Positions 1 through 8,810 of a DNA stretch of 64,000 nucleotides are shown in pieces. A program made the translations under genes and the position numbers. How positions within the stretch are numbered: the stretch's first letter is position 1; each line of letters begins with the position of its first letter. The notes below the pieces were generated by a model that saw only the letters and a list, made by a program, of their open reading frames with translations, had not been told where the DNA came from and searched no databases. The stretch comes from Intestinibacter bartlettii (GTDB lineage: Bacteria; Bacillota; Clostridia; Peptostreptococcales; Peptostreptococcaceae). The stretch is from assembly GCA_025148965.1 (NCBI GenBank), contig CP102273.1, positions 1,178,001 through 1,242,000 on the forward strand. Reading direction: 5' to 3'.

Positions 1-651
1 GATTTTATAATGGGATATAAACCAAGTAAAGAAGGATTTGCACTTAAATACGGTGTATTTTATAATTTCTGTAAAAAAGCAGAACAAAATCCAAATGATA
101 AATATTTCTTTATTATAGACGAGATCAATAGAGGAAATTTGAGCAAGATATTTGGAGAATTAATGATGCTTATAGAAAATAATTATAGAGCTCAAACTAT
201 CAAGTTAGCATATGGTGACGAGAAATTTAGTGTTCCTAAAAATATCTATATAATCGGGATTATGAATACAGCAGATAGAGGTATTGCCATGATAGATTAT
301 GCACTTAGACGTAGATTTAGTTTCTTTGATTTGAAACCAGCTTTTGAAAATGAAAGGTTTATGGATTATATCAAAGGTTTTAAAAGCGAAAGAATTATAA
401 ATTTAGTTGAAAAAATTAAAATATTAAATAAAGAAATAAAAGAAGATTTTTCATTAGGTGAAGGATTCTGTATAGGTCATAGTTATTTTTTTAGCGATGA
501 AATATCTAAAGAATGTAGTTTAGATGAAATAGATATGTATATTGAAGAAGTTATTGAGTTTGATATAATACCACTTTTAAAAGAGTATTGGTTTGATGAT
601 TATGATAAGCTCAAAAAATGGGAAAAAATATTGAGAGATATAGTTAATTAG
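1..651 (+). CDS. mcrB: McrB, GTP-dependent AAA+ subunit of McrBC restriction (5' truncated by window edge)
   Basis: This is the C-terminal part of the GTP-hydrolysing motor of a McrBC-type restriction enzyme that cleaves modified DNA. The frame is open from base 1, so the real start lies upstream. Counting from the ATG at position 10, a Walker B motif (FFIIDEINRGN) lies near residues 33-43, the McrB-type MNTADR signature near 85-90, and an arginine-rich sensor (RRR) near 100-102. Family knowledge says the missing part should carry the Walker A motif and a DNA-binding N-terminus. The downstream gene is mcrC, 11 bp away, so the two form an operon. The specificity domain cannot be judged from this window. 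Confidence 0.93.
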   Translation, partial: DFIMGYKPSKEGFALKYGVFYNFCKKAEQNPNDKYFFIIDEINRGNLSKIFGELMMLIENNYRAQTIKLAYGDEKFSVPKNIYIIGIMNTADRGIAMIDYALRRRFSFFDLKPAFENERFMDYIKGFKSERIINLVEKIKILNKEIKEDFSLGEGFCIGHSYFFSDEISKECSLDEIDMYIEEVIEFDIIPLLKEYWFDDYDKLKKWEKILRDIVN

Positions 652-662
652 ATGGTGCTAGC

Positions 663-1715
663 ATGATAAAAGACAAAAGTATTTTTATAAAAAACATATA
701 TTATATGCTGTCATATGTATATACTGATTTAATACAGAAAGACTACAAAGACATAGATGTAGAAGAGTTTGACAATGTAGGAGATATATTAGCAGTTATT
801 TTGTTTAAAGTCGTTTCGAAACAAGTTAAACGAGGTCTTATAAAAGAATATAAATCTGAAGAAGGCGAATTATCAGTATTGACCGGGAAAATAAATATAG
901 AGAAATCTATAAAATTAAAGGCAAATAATAAAAACAAACTTTATTGTGAGTTTGATAAATTATCTATGGATAATTATCTAAACAGTATAATTAAGACTGC
1001 AATGTATGTTTTAGTATTATCAAAAGATATATCATCTCAAAATAAAAAGAATCTTAAAAAGTTAGTGCTTTTATTTTCTAATGTAAATACTTTAAAAGTA
1101 AATGAAATAAGATGGAATGATATAAAATACAACAGACATAACTCAAATTATAGTGGAATAATAAATATATGTTATTTGATTCTAAATGATTTGCTTATGA
1201 CAACAGAAGATGGAGAGTATAAGGTGGCGGAATTTTTAAGTGAAAAGAAAATGTACAGTATATATGAAAAATTTGTACTTTTTTATTATCAAAAACACTA
1301 TCCAAGTTTAAGACCAAAAGCATCTAAAATAAAGTGGAACTTAGACAATGAATTAGATAAATTTTTGCCAGAGATGAAAAGTGATATAACACTAACATCT
1401 GGTGAAAATATTTTGATTATAGACACAAAATACTACTCACAATCTATGCAGACAATAGAACTATATAACAGCAAAACAATACACTCAAATAATTTATATC
1501 AGATATTTACTTATGTAAAAAATAAGGATATAAATAAAAATGGAAAAGTATCGGGAATGCTGTTGTATGCAAAAACTAATGAAGATATAATACCAAATAG
1601 TGAATATATAATGAGTGGAAATAAGATAATGGTGAGAACCTTAGATTTAAATAAGGACTTTAAGTTTATAGCACAAAGTTTAAATAAAATAGCATCGGAT
1701 TTAATAAATTCATAA
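663..1715 (+). CDS. mcrC: McrC, nuclease subunit of McrBC restriction system
   Basis: McrC supplies the endonuclease activity and stimulates McrB GTPase in the McrBC complex. The 350-residue length suits the family. The C-terminal half has a PD-(D/E)xK nuclease core: Asp241 in PEMKSDI and the D-x-K pair Asp254/Lys256 in ILIIDTKYY. The N-terminal half is the usual helical McrC region. It follows mcrB after 11 bp and no other restriction or methylase gene follows, as expected for a modification-dependent enzyme that needs no partner methylase. All three expected catalytic residues are present, so the gene looks intact. Confidence 0.93.
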   Translation: MIKDKSIFIKNIYYMLSYVYTDLIQKDYKDIDVEEFDNVGDILAVILFKVVSKQVKRGLIKEYKSEEGELSVLTGKINIEKSIKLKANNKNKLYCEFDKLSMDNYLNSIIKTAMYVLVLSKDISSQNKKNLKKLVLLFSNVNTLKVNEIRWNDIKYNRHNSNYSGIINICYLILNDLLMTTEDGEYKVAEFLSEKKMYSIYEKFVLFYYQKHYPSLRPKASKIKWNLDNELDKFLPEMKSDITLTSGENILIIDTKYYSQSMQTIELYNSKTIHSNNLYQIFTYVKNKDINKNGKVSGMLLYAKTNEDIIPNSEYIMSGNKIMVRTLDLNKDFKFIAQSLNKIASDLINS

Positions 1716-1790
1716 TAGTTATAACAGAATAAAAAATATCTCAAAAGTAATCATAGCTTATAATTTGACAATATTATGGTAAAAAATGGG

Positions 1791-1819
1791 TTGAAAATAC
1801 TGTAAAAAAGGTATATAAA
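1791..1819 (+). promoter_or_regulatory. Predicted sigma-A promoter for the arginase-like gene
   Basis: TTGAAA at 1791-1796 and TATAAA at 1814-1819 are separated by 17 bp. The GGGGGAGAG ribosome binding site follows about 16 bp later, just before the ATG at 1848. This suggests the arginase-like gene has its own transcript rather than depending on mcrBC. Confidence 0.6.
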
Positions 1820-1847
1820 TTATAATAAAAGACTTGGGGGAGAGATT

Positions 1848-2549
1848 ATGAGTTCACTGATTACTATAGACTGGGATTATTTTATGAATTATATGAGTCA
1901 TTGGAATGGCTCATATATAGAAAATGACAATAATATAAATAAGCATTGGTATAAAAAATACTATGAAGAAAAGAAAAGGGGAATAGATATTACAAGGAGT
2001 ATGAATGTAGGAGATGAGGTGGATAATTTTTGGCCAATATTAAAGAAAAACTTAGACTTTAAAAAAGATACAAAAGTTCTGCTCACTGAATCACATTTAG
2101 CAGCATATAAAATTGCGATTGACAACAAAGTTGACTCAGTTATTTCATTTGACTCACATTCTGACTTAGGATATCAAGGTCTTGATTCATTTAAATTTGA
2201 AGTAAATTGTGCAGATTGGCTTGGAAAATTACTTTATGAAGGCAAGATAAAAGAAGCTAATATAGTTTATGGGCCTTATACAAATGAATATAGTGACCAA
2301 TTTAAAGAAATAAACGAAGCTTATAATATAAATTATTTGAGCTTGGAAGAAGTAAAATGTGAAGAACCTTGCAAAATAATACATATATGCCGTTCTGGGT
2401 GTTGGAGTGCACCATGGTTAGATAATAAATTCAAAGCATTTGTATTTGAATCAGGATTTGAATTCAAAAATATAGATATAAAAGAAAGACATTGGAATCC
2501 TGCAAGTATAAGTCTAGCAGATCAAATCGACTATATGCTGTATGGCTAA
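1848..2549 (+). CDS. Arginase-fold-like hypothetical protein (UPF0489-like)
   Basis: The function is not known. The 233-residue protein starts with TIDWDYF and has a D-x-H-x-D cluster (FDSHSDLG, near residue 104), which resembles the metal-binding signature of arginase/deacetylase-fold proteins; NCADWLGKLL follows. The C-terminus has a tryptophan-rich CRSGCWSAPWLD segment. This pattern resembles UPF0489/arginase-like proteins, but I cannot confirm it without a profile search. There is no signal peptide or membrane segment, so it is probably cytosolic. It has its own promoter and terminator and lies 132 bp after mcrC, so a role in defence is only suggested by position. A metal-dependent hydrolase on an amide substrate is possible. 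Confidence 0.6.
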   Translation: MSSLITIDWDYFMNYMSHWNGSYIENDNNINKHWYKKYYEEKKRGIDITRSMNVGDEVDNFWPILKKNLDFKKDTKVLLTESHLAAYKIAIDNKVDSVISFDSHSDLGYQGLDSFKFEVNCADWLGKLLYEGKIKEANIVYGPYTNEYSDQFKEINEAYNINYLSLEEVKCEEPCKIIHICRSGCWSAPWLDNKFKAFVFESGFEFKNIDIKERHWNPASISLADQIDYMLYG

Positions 2550-2574
2550 AATTTATAGATATATTATATAAAGT

Positions 2575-2605
2575 GGGACTGTCAAGATGACAGCCCTTAT
2601 TTTTG
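2575..2605 (+). terminator. Rho-independent terminator after the arginase-like gene
   Basis: The stem GGGaCTGTC/GACAGcCC is followed by TTATTTTTG. It separates this gene from the Bce-type module. Confidence 0.85.
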
Positions 2606-2755
2606 TGTGAAAATAATTAAATTATAGGAATTCTTTTTATAAAAATAGTTATGCTACAAAAATGTAATATTAATGAAATATATATCAATATCTCAAAAAT
2701 TGAAAACTGCCTATAATAATAAATATAAGATACGATGAATTTAGGAGGAATAAAT

Positions 2756-3523
2756 ATGAAAAATATTTTAAGTGTTGAAAAAATAGAAAAATACTATGGA
2801 AATAAAGGAAATATAACAAAAGCAATTGATAATATAAGTTTTAAAGTTGGAGAAGGGGAATTTGTTGGAATTATGGGACCGAGTGGTAGTGGTAAAACAA
2901 CACTTCTTAACTGTATTTCAACAATAGATAAAGTTACAACAGGAAATATAATTATAAATGATCAAGATATAACAAGATTAAAATCAAAAAAACTAGATAA
3001 ATTTAGACAAAATGAATTAGGATTTATATTCCAAGATTTTAACTTACTAGATACATTAACTGCATATGAAAATATAGCATTAGCACTTACTATAAAAGGT
3101 GAAAAAACTTCTAAAGTAGATTCAAAAATAAAAGAAGTAGCAAAATATCTAGAAATAGAAAAAGTACTAGATAAATATCCTTATCAGATGTCAGGTGGGC
3201 AAAAACAAAGAGTTGCATCTGCAAGAGCTATAGTTACAGAACCATCACTAATACTTGCTGATGAGCCAACAGGAGCTCTTGATTCAAAATCAGCTAGATT
3301 ATTATTAGAGAGATTAGAAAGCTTAAATGAAGAGCTTAGCGCGACTATACTTATGGTTACTCATGATGCATTTACAGCAAGTTATGCTCATAGAATCTTA
3401 TTTATAAAAGACGGAAAAATATTTACAGAATTAGTTAGAGGAAATGATTCGAGAAAAGAATTTTTTAATAGAATAATGGAAGTAATTACGATGTTAGGAG
3501 GAGATGATAATAATGTATTCTAA
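2756..3523 (+). CDS. Bce-type ABC transporter ATP-binding protein
   Basis: This is the ATPase of a peptide-antibiotic resistance/sensing transporter of the BceA/MacB class. In the 255-residue product the Walker A motif is GPSGSGKTT (residues 41-49), the ABC signature SGGQKQR is near residue 150 and Walker B is LILADEPTG near 170. The ATG at 2756 is preferred to an in-frame ATG at 2735 because AGGAGG (2743-2748) stands 7 bp before it. The gene overlaps the permease gene by 11 bp, so translation is probably coupled. With the two-component genes downstream it forms a standard Bce module, likely responding to lantibiotic- or bacitracin-like peptides. The actual substrate cannot be read from the sequence. 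Confidence 0.93.
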   Translation: MKNILSVEKIEKYYGNKGNITKAIDNISFKVGEGEFVGIMGPSGSGKTTLLNCISTIDKVTTGNIIINDQDITRLKSKKLDKFRQNELGFIFQDFNLLDTLTAYENIALALTIKGEKTSKVDSKIKEVAKYLEIEKVLDKYPYQMSGGQKQRVASARAIVTEPSLILADEPTGALDSKSARLLLERLESLNEELSATILMVTHDAFTASYAHRILFIKDGKIFTELVRGNDSRKEFFNRIMEVITMLGGDDNNVF

Positions 3524-5513
3524 GATAGCATTTAAAAATGTAAAGAAAAGTTTTAAAGATTATACGATATATTTCTTTACGTTAATGTTAGCAGTATGCA
3601 TATTTTATACTTTTAACTCAATAGAATCACAAAAAGCAATGTCAGAGATTACTTCTTCAGGAGAAAGTTATGTGGATATACTTTCAAAAGTAATATCTTA
3701 TGTATCTGTATTTATAGCATTTATTTTAGGAAGTCTTATACTTTATGCAAATAACTTTTTAGTAAAAAAGAGAAATAAAGAACTTGGAATTTATATGACG
3801 TTAGGAATGTCAAAGAATAAAATATCTAAAATATTAATATTAGAGACAATTATAGTGGGGATACTTTCACTTATAAGTGGTTTAATATTAGGATTAATAT
3901 TTTCACAAGGGTTGTCAATACTAGTTGTAAAATTATTCGGTTTAAAAATGTCGACTTATTCTTTTGTAATATCAGGAAAAGCAATGATAAAGACAGTTTT
4001 ATACTTTGGAATAATATTCTTATTAGTTATGATATTTAACTCTTTTGTAATCTCAAAATACAAGATAATAGATTTGTTAACAGTAGGAAGAAAAACAGAA
4101 GAAGTTAAATTCAAAAGCAATATAGTATATTTAATTACATTTATATTATGTGTTATTTCACTCGTTACAGCTTATAAATTAATTTTAGAAGTTGGATTAC
4201 TAGGAATAAAAGATAAAAAATTCTTAATATCAATATTACTTGGAGTAGTAGGTACATTTTTATTTTTCTTCTCTTTATCAGGATTTATTTTATATATAGT
4301 TAAGAAAAATAAAAAAATATACTTTAAAGGCTTAAATATATTTATAGTAAAACAAATAAACAGCAAGGTAAATACAAACTTTATTTCTATGTCAGTTATA
4401 TGCCTTATGTTATTTATGACAATAGGCATGTTATCTACAGGATTTAGTTTTAAAAATGCAATAGAATCGGGACTAAAAGATTCAACACCATATGATGCAA
4501 GTGCAAATCTTTATATAGATGAAGGTGAAAAAGCAAATGATATACAAAAATCACTTGAATATATAGGTGTAAAGTTTAATAAAGAAGATAAAGTAGTTTA
4601 TTATGATTTATATACAGATAATAAAACAATATCAGAAGCATTAAATTTAAATGCAAATATGAGAAGTATAATGAATTATATGAAACTTTCTGATTACAAT
4701 AAAATTAGAGCATTGGATAATCAAAATGCCATAGAATTAAATAAAGATGAAGTATTAATAACATCAAATTATGCTAATACATTAGAAGCTATACAAAATT
4801 ATGTAAAAAATAATGACAGTATAAAAATAGAAAATAAATCTTATAAAATAAAAGATAAGAAAGTTATAGAAGAAAACTTAAAAACAAATTTCATGAAAGA
4901 TAATATGATCACAGTAATAGTTAACGATGATATATGTGACAATATGACTTTAGTTTCAAGCAATATAAATGTAAACTTTGTTGGAGAGGGAAAAGAAAAA
5001 AGAGAATCTGATTTCACTAATAAAATATATTCATATAAAACTACTGATACAGATTATGATAAAATAGGATTTGTACTTGGTGCAAGTAGAACTGAGATTT
5101 ATGAATCAAATAAAGGAATGACAACAATAGTATTATTTATAGGTATTTATATAGGAATAGTGTTTTTAATAAGCAGTATGGCAGTGCTTGCACTTCAACA
5201 ATTAAGTGAAGCTAGTGATAGTATAGATAGATATAAATCATTAAAAAGACTTGGCGCAAGTGAAAAAGATATAAATAAAACAATATTTATACAAACTTTA
5301 GTATATTTCAGTCTTCCAGTTATATTAGCTTTTATACATTCAGTTATTGGAATAAAAGTTGCAAATGATTTTGTATCTGTGTACAACAAACCGGATATAA
5401 TGGGATCTTCACTTATAACAGCGGTAATATTTATGATAGTATATATTATATACTTCTATATAACTTATAGTGGATATAAAAATATAGTTAAAAATAAAAT
5501 CCATATAAAGTAG
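3513..5513 (+). CDS. Bce-type ABC transporter permease (FtsX-like, BceB family)
   Basis: This is the membrane subunit of the peptide-resistance transporter and, in this family, also the peptide sensor that activates the partner kinase. The roughly 666-residue protein has about ten hydrophobic segments and a large hydrophilic, extracellular-type domain around residues 315-525, the layout typical of BceB. The FtsX-like C-terminal core contains RYKSLKRLGAS. AGGAGGA at 3496-3502 fits the ATG at 3513, while an ATG at 3504 would be too close. The stop codon is buried in the left arm of a perfect 18-bp hairpin (5496-5536) that separates the transporter genes from the regulator genes. Confidence 0.92.
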   Translation: MYSKIAFKNVKKSFKDYTIYFFTLMLAVCIFYTFNSIESQKAMSEITSSGESYVDILSKVISYVSVFIAFILGSLILYANNFLVKKRNKELGIYMTLGMSKNKISKILILETIIVGILSLISGLILGLIFSQGLSILVVKLFGLKMSTYSFVISGKAMIKTVLYFGIIFLLVMIFNSFVISKYKIIDLLTVGRKTEEVKFKSNIVYLITFILCVISLVTAYKLILEVGLLGIKDKKFLISILLGVVGTFLFFFSLSGFILYIVKKNKKIYFKGLNIFIVKQINSKVNTNFISMSVICLMLFMTIGMLSTGFSFKNAIESGLKDSTPYDASANLYIDEGEKANDIQKSLEYIGVKFNKEDKVVYYDLYTDNKTISEALNLNANMRSIMNYMKLSDYNKIRALDNQNAIELNKDEVLITSNYANTLEAIQNYVKNNDSIKIENKSYKIKDKKVIEENLKTNFMKDNMITVIVNDDICDNMTLVSSNINVNFVGEGKEKRESDFTNKIYSYKTTDTDYDKIGFVLGASRTEIYESNKGMTTIVLFIGIYIGIVFLISSMAVLALQQLSEASDSIDRYKSLKRLGASEKDINKTIFIQTLVYFSLPVILAFIHSVIGIKVANDFVSVYNKPDIMGSSLITAVIFMIVYIIYFYITYSGYKNIVKNKIHIK

Positions 5514-5537
5514 TTTATCTACTTTATATGGATTTTT
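5496..5537 (+). terminator. Strong hairpin terminator/attenuator between transporter and two-component genes
   Basis: An 18-bp perfect stem (5496-5513 with 5519-5536) and a 5-nt loop end in a run of five T. The left arm includes the permease stop codon TAG. The response regulator start lies 21 bp downstream, so this hairpin could lower regulator expression relative to the transporter. Confidence 0.85.
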
Positions 5538-5557
5538 CCGATGATTGGAGGGGTAAT

Positions 5558-6229
5558 ATGCAACAAATAATTATTGTAGAAGATGATCAAATAATAAGAG
5601 AAGAGCTACAAATATTTTTAAGTAAATATGGATATGAGATAAAAGCACCTACAGAATTTAATAATATAGTAGATTATATATTAAAACAAAATGCAGACTT
5701 GGTTTTATTAGATATAAATCTACCAGTTTTTGATGGCTATTTTATATGTAGGGAAATTAGGAAAACATCTGAAGTACCTATAATAGTAGTTACAAGCAGA
5801 GATAGTGAAGTAGATGAACTTATGAGTATGAATTTGGGAGCAGATGATTTTGTAACAAAACCATATAATACTCAAATATTACTCGCAAGAATTGCTGCTT
5901 TATTAAAAAGAAGTGGGATGAATTCAAACTCAAATAGCATACTAACTTATAAAGATTTTAAGTTAAACTTATCTAATGCTACTGTAATTTATAATGATAA
6001 AAATATAGAGTTAACAAAAAATGAGGTGAAAATACTTTCTTATTTAATAAATCATAAAGGGGAAATTGTGTCTAGAGAGCTTTTGATGGAGCATCTATGG
6101 AATTCCGATTTTTTTGTAGATGACAGTACCTTGACAGTAAATATAACAAGACTTAGAAAAAAACTAGATGAAATAGGAATAAAAAATGTTATAGAAACTA
6201 GAAGAGGGCTAGGGTATATAATGCGATGA
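5558..6229 (+). CDS. Bce-type response regulator (OmpR family)
   Basis: This DNA-binding response regulator should control the adjacent ABC transporter. The receiver domain has acidic residues in VEDDQ, the phospho-acceptor Asp52 in LLDINLP and the conserved Lys in FVTKPYN. A winged-helix output domain spans about residues 130-222. I place the start at ATG 5558 because a GGAGGGG site stands 6 bp before it; an upstream in-frame ATG at 5528 lies inside the hairpin. The stop overlaps the kinase start by 4 bp (ATGA). The order here is transporter first, regulators second, with a hairpin between them. Confidence 0.93.
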   Translation: MQQIIIVEDDQIIREELQIFLSKYGYEIKAPTEFNNIVDYILKQNADLVLLDINLPVFDGYFICREIRKTSEVPIIVVTSRDSEVDELMSMNLGADDFVTKPYNTQILLARIAALLKRSGMNSNSNSILTYKDFKLNLSNATVIYNDKNIELTKNEVKILSYLINHKGEIVSRELLMEHLWNSDFFVDDSTLTVNITRLRKKLDEIGIKNVIETRRGLGYIMR

Positions 6230-7239
6230 GAATAACAGATTATTTAAAAGATAAAGGAATTTTTTTAACTCTAAATTTAATGATATTTATTGTCATATCG
6301 ATTTTTATGTATATTGCAGATATAAGTTTTGTGATGATTTTATTTATTTTCTGTATATGGTTTTTGCCATTGTTTACTTATATTTTTATAGAGTACATAA
6401 AGTATAAAAAATATTTTAATGATATGGAAAGTATATTAGAGAGTTTAGATAAAAAGTATTTATTGCCTGAAGTTATGGAAGAAGCCAATTTTTTAATTGC
6501 AGAACAAATAAACGATATATTAAAAGAAGTAAGCCGAGATATGCATGAGCATGTTAAGTATTATGAAGATATGCAAAAAGAATATAGAGAATATATAGAG
6601 ATGTGGATTCATGAAATAAAAACTCCGATAGCATCTAGTAAATTAGTGATAGAAAACAACTACAATAACGATATTGTTAGAAAAATAGATACTCAAATTA
6701 ATAAGATAGATAACTTTGTAGAACAAGTACTTTATTACTCAAGAAGTAATGAAGTGGGCAAAGATTATATTATAAAAAAAGTAGAACTAGAGCCATTAGT
6801 AAAAAAAGTAATCAAGAGAAATCAACGTGATTTTATAAGTAAAAGAATAATTTTGGAACTTAAAGATTTAGAGCAAGTAGTTTATAGTGACTCAAAATGG
6901 ATAGAATTTATTTTAAATCAGATAATAGTAAATGCCATAAAATATTCAAAAGGAAATAATGATAAAATAGAGATAGAAAGCCAAAAACAAAATAATTCAG
7001 TAATACTTTCTATAAAAGATTATGGTGTTGGCATAAATGAAAAAGATATTGGTAGAGTATTTGAAAAAGGATTTACTGGAGATAATGGAAGAAAATTCGG
7101 AAAGAGCACAGGCATAGGTCTTTATCTATGCAAGACACTATGTGAAAAATTAGGGCTTGGATTGTATATAGATTCAAAAGAGAATTATGGAACAAAAGTA
7201 ACTATTATATTCCCGACAACAGAAAATATAACAGAATGA
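6226..7239 (+). CDS. Bce-type intramembrane-sensing histidine kinase
   Basis: This is the sensor kinase of the Bce module. The 337-residue protein has two closely spaced N-terminal helices (about residues 13-31 and 35-56) with almost no extracellular loop, the hallmark of kinases that rely on the BceB-type transporter for sensing. The phospho-acceptor is His129 in MWIHEIKTPI. The ATPase domain shows NQIIVNAIKYS, KDYGVGI and GKSTGIGLYL. Its start overlaps the regulator stop by 4 bp. It should be activated by the permease encoded upstream rather than by direct ligand binding; that is family knowledge, not seen here. Confidence 0.93.
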   Translation: MRITDYLKDKGIFLTLNLMIFIVISIFMYIADISFVMILFIFCIWFLPLFTYIFIEYIKYKKYFNDMESILESLDKKYLLPEVMEEANFLIAEQINDILKEVSRDMHEHVKYYEDMQKEYREYIEMWIHEIKTPIASSKLVIENNYNNDIVRKIDTQINKIDNFVEQVLYYSRSNEVGKDYIIKKVELEPLVKKVIKRNQRDFISKRIILELKDLEQVVYSDSKWIEFILNQIIVNAIKYSKGNNDKIEIESQKQNNSVILSIKDYGVGINEKDIGRVFEKGFTGDNGRKFGKSTGIGLYLCKTLCEKLGLGLYIDSKENYGTKVTIIFPTTENITE

Positions 7240-7275
7240 TATTAGACTTTTGAAAAAACAAAGAAGTGTATAGAT

Positions 7276-7310
7276 AAAAATCTCTGACTTTATAAGGTCA
7301 GAGATTTTTT
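7276..7310. terminator. Bidirectional terminator between kinase gene and HAD-like gene
   Basis: A 13-bp stem (7276-7288 with 7297-7309) flanked by A-run and T-run lies between two convergent genes and can serve both strands. Confidence 0.85.
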
Positions 7311-7313
7311 AGC

Positions 7314-7637
7314 TTAGTTTAAAAATAATGTATTAAAATATTTATTATATAAATCGTATAAATTTTTAATATCATGTTTGTCTTTTGAATTATTTTTATC
7401 TGAGTTTAATTTAATTGCATATTTAATATTTAAGTTTTGTGCTAAGTTTAAGTTTTCTTGTGAATCTGAAATAAAGATACAGTTTTCGATATCGATTGGA
7501 GTTTCATAAAAATCATAGATTGAATCATTTTTTAACTCTATCCATGGGATATTTAGATTTTTCAACATGTTTATTATGAAATTATATCCATCTATGTTTT
7601 TTATATTATTATTTAAATTAAATATTATTCCCTTCAT
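7314..7637 (-). CDS. Small degenerate HAD-superfamily-like protein
   Basis: This 107-residue protein starts MKGIIFNLNNNI, which aligns by eye with the HAD motif I (GIIFDLDGT) except that both catalytic aspartates are asparagine. Further on, CIFISDSQENLNLAQNLNI resembles the HAD motif with GDSxxDxxAAxxAG. There is no room for a cap domain. The start at 7637 is chosen because TGGAGGTAT stands before it; longer upstream starts lack a site. If the resemblance is real, the protein cannot be a normal HAD phosphatase and may be a binding or structural protein, or a decaying gene. The match is from motifs only. Confidence 0.45.
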   Translation of the reverse strand: MKGIIFNLNNNIKNIDGYNFIINMLKNLNIPWIELKNDSIYDFYETPIDIENCIFISDSQENLNLAQNLNIKYAIKLNSDKNNSKDKHDIKNLYDLYNKYFNTLFLN

Positions 7638-7772
7638 GTAAAATACCTCCATAAAATTTATTTTTGATGTGTATGCATAAAAAAATTTTAATAAGTTAAC
7701 TCTATTCATGTATTTTTAAAATTATAAATCGCGATTTTTTTACTATAAAATAATAATATCGCTATAAAAAAC

Positions 7773-7801
7773 TTGGTTCAATAATAATAAAGACGTATAC
7801 T
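7773..7801 (+). promoter_or_regulatory. Predicted promoter of the AraC-family gene
   Basis: TTGGTT (7773-7778) and TATACT (7796-7801) are spaced by 17 bp. A 12-bp perfect palindrome, AAATCGCGATTT, sits at 7726-7737 upstream and is unusual for its CG content in this AT-rich DNA. Confidence 0.6.
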
Positions 7802-7837
7802 ATAATAAAAGCGACAAAATAAAAAAGGGAAAATATT

Positions 7838-8740
7838 ATGGAACAACAAATTATAGAGATTATAGTAGATGAAAATAAACAACAATTAGAATTGTTTGGG
7901 ACACCTATGTTTCCATGCAAGGCATGTTATTCTGATATAAATAAATTTGTGACAGGTGATATTTCATGGCATTGGCATGAAGAAATAGAGGTAATAAGAG
8001 TGAAAAGTGGGAGTATCCATTTATACTTAGATAATAGTGATTTTGTACTAAATGAAGGTGATGGTGTTTTTATAAATTCAAATATACTTCATTATATTAG
8101 AGCAGGAACAAGTGAAGAATGTATATTAAACTCACTTGTTTTTAATAAAAACTTGATTTCTGGAGGAGTACAAAGTGTATTTGAGCAAAATTTTGTAAAT
8201 CCAATTGTTGAAAACAAGAATTTAAGTGGAATTGCTTTTTATAAAAATACTTCTTGGGGAGAAGAAGCATCAGCTTGTATAAAAAATGCCTTTTCACAAT
8301 TTGAAAAATCTGAATTTGGATATGAGATTCTTGTAAGGGAGTATTTATCTCATATATGGTATATTATGCTCAAAAATATACAAGATTTAAATTTAAATAA
8401 AAATAATAGAAATGATTTAAACTCAGAAAGAATAAAAAATATACTTTCATTTGTACATAAAAATTATAATAAACAAATAACCTTAAATGATATAGCTAAA
8501 GTTGTAAATTTAAGTGAAAGAGAATGTTTAAGATGTTTTAAAAATACACTTGGAATATCACCAATTCAATATATTTTAAAATATAGAGTATCTATAGCTA
8601 CTAAGATGTTAAGAGAAAATAAGGATCCTATTACGATTATAAGTGATGCTGTGGGATTTGATAGTCCAAGCTATTTTTCGAAAATTTTCAAACGATTTAT
8701 AGGAATTACACCAACTCAATATAGAAATAAAAGTAAATAA
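7838..8740 (+). CDS. AraC-family transcriptional regulator with cupin sensor domain
   Basis: This is a transcription factor with an N-terminal cupin-like domain ([15 protein letters not shown], residues 45-60, and a [16 protein letters not shown] turn) and two C-terminal AraC helix-turn-helix motifs (about residues 200-298, ending with [23 protein letters not shown]). The 300-residue length is typical. Such proteins often sense sugars or related ligands, but the ligand and targets are unknown. No transporter or catabolic operon lies nearby; the next gene is a ClpP paralogue with its own promoter, so the regulator probably acts elsewhere. Confidence 0.88.
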   Translation: MEQQIIEIIVDENKQQLELFGTPMFPCKACYSDINKFVTGDISWHWHEEIEVIRVKSGSIHLYLDNSDFVLNEGDGVFINSNILHYIRAGTSEECILNSLVFNKNLISGGVQSVFEQNFVNPIVENKNLSGIAFYKNTSWGEEASACIKNAFSQFEKSEFGYEILVREYLSHIWYIMLKNIQDLNLNKNNRNDLNSERIKNILSFVHKNYNKQITLNDIAKVVNLSERECLRCFKNTLGISPIQYILKYRVSIATKMLRENKDPITIISDAVGFDSPSYFSKIFKRFIGITPTQYRNKSK

Positions 8741-8810
8741 AATATTTATTAATGTAAATTTGATACAAAAATTTGAAAAAATTGTTATAATTTATATAGG
8801 AGGTGAGAAT

